Assembly (NCBI GenBank): GCA_964392365.1
Contig: CAYMPH010000033.1
Location: 1 to 6,441 of the forward strand
DNA: 6,441 bases
From: CAYMPH01 sp964392365
GTDB lineage: Bacteria > Spirochaetota > UBA4802 > UBA5550
Direction of reading: 5' to 3'
In this document: piece after piece, positions 1 to 6,382 of the stretch
Position numbering within the stretch: the stretch's first letter is position 1
Layout: each line of letters opens with the position of its first letter
Position numbers and translations under genes: made by a program
The notes under the pieces: generated by a model
What the model was told of the DNA's origin: nothing
Databases searched by the model: none
Seen by the model: the letters and a program-made list of their open reading frames with translations, nothing else

Positions 1-1946
1 ACCTCGTCTGCAGGCTGCATATGTGCTGATATATCATAATCTGCGATCTCCGGATCAACAGGCAGAAGCTTGGTCTGAATTTTTTTTGCAAGCTCCATCT
101 CGCCCCAGAGAGCGTCCCTGGCCTCGACAAGCTGATCATTCATGGCTTCCATTTCCTCCATGGCAGCCTGCAGTTCATTAGTTCGGGCACGAACCTTTTC
201 TTCAAGATTTTCTGTTGCTTCACTTATCTTTTCAGCCATTTTGTTAAAATTACGGGCCATGTATCCGAATTCATCTTCAACCTTGACCGGAATTTGTATT
301 TTCAAATTTCCCTGCTGCATCTGCTTTAAACCTGAAAGAAGATTTTTGATAGGTTTTATAAGAGATCCCCAGAAAAAGAACGGGAATCCTACGATAATAA
401 CGCTTACCATTATCAGTAATAGTATAATATATTTTTTAGTAGTTTCGTGTACGTAAATTCTGTAATTCAGGTACGGGTATCCTGCTTCTATTACCCTGTT
501 ATTCGCAGCATCAGCTTCCATAATTGCTACATAGTGATTTTTATCAGCCGCATCTTTTCTGTAAATGCGCGCACCTGGTTTTCTCATTGGAGTAAGATAT
601 TTCAGTATTTCCTGTTTAAGCGCTTTCTGATCAGACCCGGCTGTTTCCAGGTGTTTGAGAATAACCTGATTGAATATTTTAGTTCTTGCACCAGGCAGAA
701 ATGCCTTTAACTGGTCTGCAAAATTTTCTTCAGGAAGCTGGCTGATTTTGTTTCTTGTAAATAAAACCGGACGCTCAATTGAATCTATATAGCTTAGAAT
801 TTTTCCTGTTGGATTTTCCTCAGCTGAACTTATTGAGTCTGCATAGTCAATGATTCCTGATTTATATCCGGCAAAAGCTTTGTCTGTTCCGGCTAGAAGA
901 GTTTCGAGTTCAGCTTTAAATTTGATTTTATCAAGCTGCTGAATCTTTTCATATATCAGCGTATTGTGAAATTCCTGATTGATATCTGAAAAGTTCAGCG
1001 ATAATGAATTATTATCTTTTGAATATTTTGAAGAAACAGAGCCATCCCTGCCGGAATACGAAACCATATATTTCATATCCGCCGGGTATGTATCAGTTCT
1101 TATAGACAAATGTGTTTTTGATTCCAATAAAGTATCAAAAGATTTTTCCTGATCCTGTAAAGAATAAAAAGTAAACCCCTGCACCATCACAAGAAGAGTT
1201 GCAACAGTGACAATAAGAATTTTCGACATGAAACTTGATCGGTCTTTAGTGGTATTGAGATATATGATAACAGCAATAAAAGCTCCTAAAAGGTTTGAAA
1301 GATTTAAAATAATCTGATGAGTACCGCGATCGAGAAGACCATCACGGCTGAGCATATTCGTTATCCCTGGAAATAAAAATGATACAAACAAAACAGTACT
1401 CATAAATAATACAGCCCATCTCTCTATTCCGCGATTAATAATTGTTCTCCATACTCCGAAAAAAATGATCGGGAACATTAAAAACAGAAGAAATGCAGCA
1501 ACCAGTTTACTTGATTTTTCAGCATCAAAATCCCAGTAATGCCCTGTAAAATAAAAAACTTTTCCTGAATGTGATGATTCTTTTATAAAAAGCACAATAA
1601 GCAGAAATGCAACCGAGAATATAATTACCATGTATATTTTTCTGAACAGTTTATATCTGACATCCGGAAATGAAAAAATTGCAAAAGCAAAAAAAGTCAA
1701 CTGAGTCAATATAGTCATAACTGTTAACCATCTGTGATATGCAGCAATAGGATGATAAAAAGAAGCAGCTATAAAATATGCCAAATAGAAGAAAAAAGCG
1801 ATTAAAAAAGCTACACCAAAATGAAATGATGAGTTTGATTTATTTTTTATTGTTATAAAAAAATATCCGAGCAGCGCACAAAAAATTACAGGTATCAAAG
1901 ACCCGATCGAGAAAAAGTCAAAATAAATATGCTCAGTAAAGTTCAT
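1..1946 (-). CDS. SpoIIE-type phosphatase copy 1, membrane receptor form (C-terminus beyond left edge)
   Basis: The first 648 codons are present; the frame is open to the left edge, so only the catalytic core is missing. The ATG at 1944-1946 has an AAAGGAGA ribosome site 7 bases upstream and lies 19 bases after the STAS-like gene, so the two are probably co-transcribed. It aligns with copy 2 residue for residue without net indels: about eight membrane helices within residues 13-262, an extracytoplasmic region (about 263-505), a helix at 506-528, HAMP (about 529-580, with DEFGYM at 558-563), a coiled coil, and the start of the PP2C domain, ending at DEV of the DEVGGDYYD motif. Identity to copy 2 is about 44% over residues 1-230, 85% over 231-290, 72% over the sensor and 87% from 501 on; residues 591-632 are identical. 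By family it should dephosphorylate a Ser/Thr of a STAS-type regulator; the low N-terminal identity suggests a different input signal. Confidence 0.93.
   Translation of the reverse strand, partial: MNFTEHIYFDFFSIGSLIPVIFCALLGYFFITIKNKSNSSFHFGVAFLIAFFFYLAYFIAASFYHPIAAYHRWLTVMTILTQLTFFAFAIFSFPDVRYKLFRKIYMVIIFSVAFLLIVLFIKESSHSGKVFYFTGHYWDFDAEKSSKLVAAFLLFLMFPIIFFGVWRTIINRGIERWAVLFMSTVLFVSFLFPGITNMLSRDGLLDRGTHQIILNLSNLLGAFIAVIIYLNTTKDRSSFMSKILIVTVATLLVMVQGFTFYSLQDQEKSFDTLLESKTHLSIRTDTYPADMKYMVSYSGRDGSVSSKYSKDNNSLSLNFSDINQEFHNTLIYEKIQQLDKIKFKAELETLLAGTDKAFAGYKSGIIDYADSISSAEENPTGKILSYIDSIERPVLFTRNKISQLPEENFADQLKAFLPGARTKIFNQVILKHLETAGSDQKALKQEILKYLTPMRKPGARIYRKDAADKNHYVAIMEADAANNRVIEAGYPYLNYRIYVHETTKKYIILLLIMVSVIIVGFPFFFWGSLIKPIKNLLSGLKQMQQGNLKIQIPVKVEDEFGYMARNFNKMAEKISEATENLEEKVRARTNELQAAMEEMEAMNDQLVEARDALWGEMELAKKIQTKLLPVDPEIADYDISAHMQPADE
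127..172 (-). repeat. 46-base exact repeat, member 1 (coiled-coil linker, phosphatase copy 1)
   Basis: Identical to 3480-3525. It encodes part of the Glu/Met-rich coiled coil between HAMP and the phosphatase domain, a segment identical in protein between copies 1 and 2. Confidence 0.85.
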
Positions 1947-1965
1947 AAAGAATCTCCTTTAAAAA

Positions 1966-2319
1966 TTATTTTCCAAGGACCTGTATTCCTGGCATTGCTT
2001 TAGAAATAGCTTCCAGAGCTTTAAATGACGCAGACTGCCATTTTGATTCTTTATCATAATAGATCTTTGCGGATACTTTTTTTGAATGCAGATATTTCAG
2101 CATCTGTATAATCGGAAGTACTGTAGAAGAATTTATATATTCAAGTTTAGTAAAATCTATATCAAGTTTTCTGCCGTTTATTTCATCAATAATTTCAACA
2201 AGATACGGGCCGAGAATTACAGAAGGTTCCTTGTTTTCACTTCTGCCGGACCATAACATTGAAATCACTTCGCTTTCAATTATTTCAACAATCAATAAAC
2301 CGTCTTTCAGGTTTCTCAT
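1966..2319 (-). CDS. small STAS-like (anti-anti-sigma or SiaC-like) regulator
   Basis: A cytoplasmic protein of 117 residues with no signal peptide or membrane segment. The pattern of residues 52-80 (LDIDFTKLEYINSS, then a hydrophobic helix IIQMLKYLH) matches the core of STAS-type antagonists such as SpoIIAA and RsbV, where a Ser in D-S-S-G is phosphorylated; here the site reads Y61-I-N-S64-S65-T66, so S65 is the best candidate and T66 next. GRS at 25-27 and the IYYDKES stretch recall SiaC-like (DUF1987) proteins, so the subfamily is uncertain. Family logic makes it the phospho-substrate of the neighbouring phosphatases and a binder of a kinase/anti-sigma protein, which is not in this window. 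The ATG at 2317-2319 has an AGGAG site 8 bases upstream. It lies 36 bases after PilZ-1 and 19 bases before phosphatase copy 1, and has no counterpart after PilZ-2. Family is inferred from pattern only. Confidence 0.72.
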   Translation of the reverse strand: MRNLKDGLLIVEIIESEVISMLWSGRSENKEPSVILGPYLVEIIDEINGRKLDIDFTKLEYINSSTVLPIIQMLKYLHSKKVSAKIYYDKESKWQSASFKALEAISKAMPGIQVLGK

Positions 2320-2355
2320 TATTTTTTCTCCTGAATATTTTAGTCAGATAAATTT

Positions 2356-2703
2356 TTATTCCGCATCCGGAGTTATATAATAATCCAGTTTCTTTTCAGA
2401 CTCAGGTGTAAGATTGATAAACTGCACCCCTATTTCAAAACCTTTCCCGTCTGTAGGGATCTCTACTCTCACCACTTTTGCGTCACCCTCGAAGAAATCA
2501 AAACTGTTCGGCTTTAAAAATTTCACATTTATTATTGTCCCGATATCGAGAATTATATCATTATGAAAAAGAACTCCGGTTGCGCTTACATTTTTTGTTT
2601 TACCGGTTGTAATTCCCTTGAGGCCTTTTCCAATGTCAGGAATTATTGCGCGGACATCAAAATCGCTTTTTATTCTTTTATAGTTTCTTCCATCATCAGC
2701 CAT
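2356..2703 (-). CDS. PilZ-domain c-di-GMP receptor, copy 1
   Basis: A single-domain protein of 115 residues. Both parts of the PilZ ligand signature are visible: RxxxR at R6-N-Y-K-R10 and [D/N]xSxxG at N38-V-S-A-T-G43, followed by hydrophobic beta strands and the usual late GVQFINL segment (92-98). It is therefore predicted to bind cyclic di-GMP and to act by contacting a partner; it has no output domain of its own and no membrane segment. The ATG at 2701-2703 has an AAGGAGA site and lies 16 bases after the stop of phosphatase copy 2, so the two are almost certainly translated from one message. It differs from PilZ-2 at three residues only (I24/T, F89/Y, A114/G) although the DNA differs at about 21 of 348 bases, which indicates selection on the protein. 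Its partner is not known; the phosphatase encoded just upstream or the STAS-like protein just downstream are the natural candidates. Confidence 0.92.
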   Translation of the reverse strand: MADDGRNYKRIKSDFDVRAIIPDIGKGLKGITTGKTKNVSATGVLFHNDIILDIGTIINVKFLKPNSFDFFEGDAKVVRVEIPTDGKGFEIGVQFINLTPESEKKLDYYITPDAE

Positions 2704-2719
2704 TTGAGTCTCCTTATAA

Positions 2720-5299
2720 TTAAACTTTCCTCTTCAATATAACCATGGTAACGTCATCACCGCAGTTATATCCCTGCAGGTTTTTTAAAATCGCATCCTT
2801 GATTCCGTCAACCGGCAGTGATGCACTCTTTTTAAATAAATCAGCAAGATGCACGTCTCCGAATAATTCAGGCTCTGAGCTATTTTCAGTTTCTTTTTTC
2901 ACAGCTTCTGTGATTCCATCGGAGTATAAAAGCATTGTGTCCCCCGGAGACATAGAAAGAGAATCAAGATCGAGCATTCCTTTAATATCATCAACTATTC
3001 CTATCCACATTCCTCTTGTTTCAATTAAATCAACTTTGCCTGTTGCAGCGCGGAAAATCATTATATCCTGGTGAAGTCCCGAAAAAATAAATTTACCGCC
3101 GACTGTTGCTGCAAGAACAGATATAGTCATGTACTTATCTTCGCCGAGACGCTTAATGTTATCTGATATGGTGGCATTTACTATATCAAGAAGCTTGTCA
3201 GGGGCGATATCAGGATTCTGGGCAAGCACAACGTGTATTGCTGTCTGGGTCATCATCATTACAAGGCCTGCAGGAACTCCGTGACCGGAAACATCGCCAA
3301 TGACTATCCAGTCAATGCCTGCTGCATTAATAATATCATAATAATCGCCGCCCACCTCGTCTGCAGGCTCCATGTGTGCTGATATATCATAATCTGCTAT
3401 TACTGGATCTACAGGAAGCAGTTTTGTCTGGATTTTTTTCGCAAGCTCCATCTCGCCCCATAGAGCATCCCTGGCTTCAACAAGCTGATCATTCATGGCT
3501 TCCATTTCCTCCATGGCAGCCTGCAATTCCCCTGTACGGGCCTTGACCTTGTCTTCAAGGTTTTCTGTTGCTTCGTGAATTTTAACAGCCATAGTATTAA
3601 AATTACGGGACATGTAACCGAATTCATCTTCAACTTTTACCGGAATCTGAACTTTAAGGTTGCCCTGCTGCATTTCCTGCAATCCGGCAAGAAGATTCCT
3701 GATCGGCTTAACGAGCGATCCCCAGAAAAAGAACGGGAAGCCTACAATAATTACGCCTACCATTATCAATAGCAGTATTAAATATTTCTTCGATGTATCG
3801 TGAACATAAACCCTGTAATTAAGGTACGGATAGCCGGCTTCAATTACCTTGTTATTTACAGAATCTGCTTCCATGACTGCTATGTAATGATTTTTTTCAT
3901 CTGCATCTTTTCTATAAATACGAGCTCCTGGTTTTCTCATTGGAGTCAGATATGTAAGAATATCCTGTTTAAGATTTTTAGTATCAGAACCGGCTGTTTC
4001 AATATGCTTCAAAATGATTTCATTGAATATTTTTGTTCTAGCGCCTGGTAAAAAAACTTTCAGCTGATCTGTAAAATTCTTTTCCGGAATCTGGCTGATC
4101 TTGGTCCTGGTAAATAAAATATTCCGCTCTAATGAATCAATATAAGCTAGAATCTTACCAGCTGGGTTTTTTTCATCAGGATTGATCGTATTGTAATACT
4201 CAAGGATTGCAGCTTTATACCCGAAGAAAAATTTATCTGTTCCGGAAAGAATTTCTTCCAGCTCCTCTTTGAATTTACTTTCATCAATATTACTTATCTT
4301 TTCATAAATCAGAGTATTATGGAACTCCTGATTAATTCCTGAAAAGTTAAGAGTTAATGGATTATTATCTTTTATATATTTGATGGCAACAGCTCTATCC
4401 TGAAAAGAATATTCAGCCATATATTTCATGTCTTTAGGCTTGATATCTGTTTTAATTGAAAGATGCGTTTTAGATTCCAATAACTGGTCAAAAGATTTTT
4501 CCTGATCCTGTAAAGAATAATAGGTAAAACCCTGAACCATGAGAAGAAGCGTTGTGACAGTAACAATAAGAATCTTTGACATAAAGCTTGACCGGTCTTT
4601 TGTGCTGTTCATGTAAAAAATTGCAACAAGAAAGAATCCCACAAGATTAAAGAGATTCCATGTAATCTGGAATGTTTCCCTGTCAAGAGCACCGTCTCTG
4701 CTCATGTTATTGGTAATCGACGGGACAATTGTAGCAACCAGATAGCTTATTCCAATAAACAACACCATCCATCTTTCTCTGGATTTTGTAGTGAAGAATC
4801 TCCATAGCATCAGTACAAGAAAAATAACAATGTAAAGAATTATAAAAAGGCTGATTGTTTTACTGATCTGTTCAGCAATAAAGTCCCAGTAATGGCCGTC
4901 AAAACGGAATACCTTTTCAGCTCCGGCAGTTTTTATAAAGAAAATACCTGTGATCACGATTCCAACTGCATATTGGATTATTAACATTATTTTTGCAATC
5001 TTCGGGCGTTTTTCAAATGGATAATGGAACATGAAATTACAGAAATGTGTTTCAGCAATCAGGATGATTCCAACAGTAAGCCAGCGGTGAAAAGCTGCCA
5101 TTGGATGATAGAATGTTGAAGATATAATATATCCAACATTAAAAATACCGATACACAGGAGACCCATTCCAATATGGAAAGAAGCTTTTGATTTATTTTT
5201 TATAACCAGAAAAAAATATCCGAGCATTGTTACTGATAAGGATGGAATCAGTGATCCTATAGTAAAAAAATCAAAATAGATATACTGAGTTAAATTCAT
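2720..5299 (-). CDS. SpoIIE-type (PP2C) serine/threonine phosphatase copy 2, complete membrane receptor form
   Basis: An 859-residue receptor phosphatase. Hydrophobic segments lie at about 13-33, 42-64, 72-92, 102-123, 147-168, 178-197, 213-231 and 240-262, a seven- or eight-helix module without cleavable signal. A polar extracytoplasmic region (about 263-505) of no family I recognise follows, then a helix (506-528), HAMP (about 529-580, DEFGYM at 558-563) and a Glu/Met-rich coiled coil to about 625. The SpoIIE/PP2C domain (about 640-857) has its metal-binding acidic motifs: GGDYYD (650-655), GDVSGHG (668-674, D669), SDGITE (793-798, D794) and GDDV (847-850). It should hydrolyse phospho-Ser/Thr on a STAS-type partner, as RsbU and SiaA do, under control of a membrane or periplasmic signal. 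The ATG at 5297-5299 has GGAG 8 bases upstream. PilZ-1 follows after 16 bases. A 142-base gap precedes it, so it may start its own transcript. Confidence 0.95.
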   Translation of the reverse strand: MNLTQYIYFDFFTIGSLIPSLSVTMLGYFFLVIKNKSKASFHIGMGLLCIGIFNVGYIISSTFYHPMAAFHRWLTVGIILIAETHFCNFMFHYPFEKRPKIAKIMLIIQYAVGIVITGIFFIKTAGAEKVFRFDGHYWDFIAEQISKTISLFIILYIVIFLVLMLWRFFTTKSRERWMVLFIGISYLVATIVPSITNNMSRDGALDRETFQITWNLFNLVGFFLVAIFYMNSTKDRSSFMSKILIVTVTTLLLMVQGFTYYSLQDQEKSFDQLLESKTHLSIKTDIKPKDMKYMAEYSFQDRAVAIKYIKDNNPLTLNFSGINQEFHNTLIYEKISNIDESKFKEELEEILSGTDKFFFGYKAAILEYYNTINPDEKNPAGKILAYIDSLERNILFTRTKISQIPEKNFTDQLKVFLPGARTKIFNEIILKHIETAGSDTKNLKQDILTYLTPMRKPGARIYRKDADEKNHYIAVMEADSVNNKVIEAGYPYLNYRVYVHDTSKKYLILLLIMVGVIIVGFPFFFWGSLVKPIRNLLAGLQEMQQGNLKVQIPVKVEDEFGYMSRNFNTMAVKIHEATENLEDKVKARTGELQAAMEEMEAMNDQLVEARDALWGEMELAKKIQTKLLPVDPVIADYDISAHMEPADEVGGDYYDIINAAGIDWIVIGDVSGHGVPAGLVMMMTQTAIHVVLAQNPDIAPDKLLDIVNATISDNIKRLGEDKYMTISVLAATVGGKFIFSGLHQDIMIFRAATGKVDLIETRGMWIGIVDDIKGMLDLDSLSMSPGDTMLLYSDGITEAVKKETENSSEPELFGDVHLADLFKKSASLPVDGIKDAILKNLQGYNCGDDVTMVILKRKV
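3196..3295 (-). repeat. 100-base exact repeat, member 1 (phosphatase copy 2)
   Basis: Identical over 100 bases to 6283-6382, and coding for the segment just after the GDVSGHG motif of the PP2C domain. Synonymous sites are unchanged here although they differ on both sides, which points to recent exchange between the copies rather than selection on the protein alone. Confidence 0.9.
3480..3525 (-). repeat. 46-base exact repeat, member 2 (coiled-coil linker, phosphatase copy 2)
   Basis: The partner of 127-172, offset 3353 bases. The match lies within the HAMP-to-PP2C connector, suggesting that signal transmission geometry is kept the same in both receptors. Confidence 0.85.
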
Positions 5300-5322
5300 T
5301 TCTGTTTCTCCAATAAAATTTT

Positions 5323-5339
5323 TTAATAATAATTATTAA
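5323..5339. promoter_or_regulatory. 17-base AT-only dyad upstream of phosphatase copy 2
   Basis: TTAATAAT and ATTATTAA flank a single central A as a perfect inverted repeat, 24-40 bases upstream of the phosphatase ATG. The centre is too small for an RNA hairpin, so if functional it would be a protein-binding site or part of a promoter. Chance is a serious alternative in such AT-rich DNA. Confidence 0.2.
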
Positions 5340-5390
5340 TGATTTAACTCGCTGTATGCATTCTTGCATTAAAGGCAATAAGCAGAAGTT

Positions 5391-5409
5391 AAAAATACCG
5401 CAAGCGTAT
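5391..5409 (-). terminator. weak intrinsic terminator candidate after PilZ-2
   Basis: On the minus strand, ATACG pairs with CGGTAT (five pairs with one bulged G, loop CTTG) and is followed directly by a run of five T. It begins 33 bases after the PilZ-2 stop codon, where a terminator would be expected. The stem is short and poor in G+C, so it may only attenuate transcription or be fortuitous. Confidence 0.3.
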
Positions 5410-5432
5410 GGGATTTTACCCGAAAAAGATTA

Positions 5433-5446
5433 AATAACCGGTTATT
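5433..5446. repeat. 14-base perfect palindrome over the PilZ-2 stop codon
   Basis: AATAACC-GGTTATT is perfectly symmetrical, with no loop, and includes the TAA stop of PilZ-2 (5442-5444). The 3' end of PilZ-1 lacks it. It has the form of an operator half-site pair, but there is no further support for function. Confidence 0.25.
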
Positions 5447-5789
5447 CCCCATCAGGAGTAATATAATAATCCAGTTTCTTTTCAGACTCGGGTGTAAGAT
5501 TGATAAACTGCACCCCTATTTCATAACCCTTCCCATCTGTAGGGATTTCAACTCTGACAACTTTGGCATCACCCTCGAAGAAATCAAAACTGTTTGGTTT
5601 TAAAAATTTCACATTTATTATTGTCCCGATATCGAGAATTATATCATTATGGAAAAGAACTCCGGTTGCGCTTACATTTTTTGTTTTACCGGTTGTAATA
5701 CCCTTGAGGCCTTTTCCAGTATCAGGAATTATTGCGCGGACATCAAAATCACTTTTTATTCTTTTATAGTTTCTTCCATCATCTGCCAT
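5442..5789 (-). CDS. PilZ-domain c-di-GMP receptor, copy 2
   Basis: A 115-residue twin of PilZ-1, with T24, Y89 and G114 in place of I, F and A. RxxxR (R6-R10) and NxSxxG (N38-G43) are both intact, so it should bind cyclic di-GMP equally well. The ATG at 5787-5789 has an AAGGAGA site and lies 17 bases after the final stop of phosphatase copy 3, the same arrangement as the other phosphatase-PilZ pair. The changes from PilZ-1 are nearly all synonymous and the centre of the gene has long exact matches, consistent with purifying selection, recent duplication or gene conversion. Unlike PilZ-1, it is followed not by a STAS-like gene but by a gap with a possible terminator, so it may end its transcript. 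If the premature stop in copy 3 is real, this gene still keeps its own ribosome site and could be expressed, though possibly with some polarity. Confidence 0.92.
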   Translation of the reverse strand: MADDGRNYKRIKSDFDVRAIIPDTGKGLKGITTGKTKNVSATGVLFHNDIILDIGTIINVKFLKPNSFDFFEGDAKVVRVEIPTDGKGYEIGVQFINLTPESEKKLDYYITPDGE

Positions 5790-5980
5790 TGGTGTCTCCT
5801 TCTTTATTAAACTTTTCTCTTTAATATAACCATAGTAACGTCATCACCGCAGATATATCCCTTGAGGTCTTTCAGAATTGCATCCTTAATTCCGTCAACC
5901 GGAAGTGCTGCATTCTTTTTAAACAAATCAGCAAGGTGCACATCTCCGAATAATTCAGAGTCAGCACTCTTTGCAGTTTC

Positions 5981-5983
5981 TTA
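5981..5983 (-). other. in-frame TAA in phosphatase copy 3 (codon 802 by copy 2 numbering)
   Basis: The minus strand reads AAG-TAA-GAA-ACT where copy 2 reads AAG-AAA-GAA-ACT. Reading frame and similarity continue on both sides, so this is a substitution, not a frameshift. Confidence 0.9.
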
Positions 5984-6282
5984 CTTAGCTGCTTCAGTAA
6001 CTCCATCGGAATATAGAAGCATTGTGTCGCCCGGTGCCATAGTAAGTGTATCAAGGTCAAGCATGCCTTTTATATCATCAACTATTCCTATCCACATGCC
6101 TCTTGTTTCAATTAAATCAACCTTGCCTGTTGCAGCGCGGAAAATCATTATATCCTGGTGAAGGCCTGAAAAAATAAACTTGCCGCCGACTGTTGCTGCA
6201 AGAACAGATATAGTCATGTACTTGTCTTCGCCGAGACGTTTAATATTATCTGATATGGTGGCATTTACTATATCAAGAAGCC

Positions 6283-6382
6283 TGTCAGGGGCGATATCAG
6301 GATTCTGGGCAAGCACAACGTGTATTGCTGTCTGGGTCATCATCATTACAAGGCCTGCAGGAACTCCGTGACCGGAAACATC
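6283..6382 (-). repeat. 100-base exact repeat, member 2 (phosphatase copy 3)
   Basis: The partner of 3196-3295, offset 3087 bases, in the same reading frame of phosphatase copy 3. It is long enough to confuse short-read assembly and to serve for homologous recombination within the array. Confidence 0.9.

Larger units (their letters stand above)
5300..5441. other. intergenic region, possible transcript boundary
   Basis: This is the only gap over 40 bases. Reading leftwards (minus strand) it holds, in order: a perfect dyad over the PilZ-2 stop, a weak terminator-like hairpin with a T run, a short inverted repeat (ATGCA-4-TGCAT at 5356-5369), a very AT-rich stretch with a 17-base dyad (5323-5339), and the GGAG ribosome site of phosphatase copy 2. 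No convincing -35/-10 pair with good spacing was found; AT-rich -10-like words are common here, so a promoter is plausible but not placed. At the equivalent position after PilZ-1 the array carries the STAS-like gene; I saw no remnant of that gene here. Confidence 0.6.

Noticed and set aside
142..710. Plus-strand open frames at 142-456 and 447-710
   Set aside because: They lie antisense inside phosphatase copy 1, whose minus frame is conserved against copy 2. A similar shadow appears at the homologous place in copy 2 (3800-4051), as expected from shared codon use, and none has a credible ribosome site or recognisable product.
1947..2355. Promoter or terminator in the gaps around the STAS-like gene
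   Set aside because: The gaps are 19 and 36 bases and are accounted for by ribosome binding sites; no hairpin with a T run is present.
2745..3074. Plus-strand open frame, with a similar one at 5862-6161
   Set aside because: Antisense shadows of the homologous catalytic domains of copies 2 and 3; their resemblance to each other only reflects the duplicated coding strand.
5300..5441. A riboswitch (for example for c-di-GMP) or small RNA gene in the gap
   Set aside because: The context made a c-di-GMP riboswitch tempting, but I see no conserved GEMM-like core or strong long hairpins, only short AT-rich dyads and one weak terminator-like stem.
5563..5769. Plus-strand open frame over PilZ-2
   Set aside because: Fully antisense to a well-supported PilZ gene; its equivalent is not kept as an open frame of the same length over PilZ-1.
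5872..6060. Minus-strand 62-residue open frame
   Set aside because: It overlaps the end of phosphatase copy 3 in another frame; the conserved SpoIIE sequence is in the frame ending at 5807.
5981..6346. A separate 121-residue gene starting at the Met codons near 6346
   Set aside because: The conserved frame continues upstream of these Met codons through GDVSGHG and GGDYYD to the window edge, so this is an internal fragment of phosphatase copy 3.
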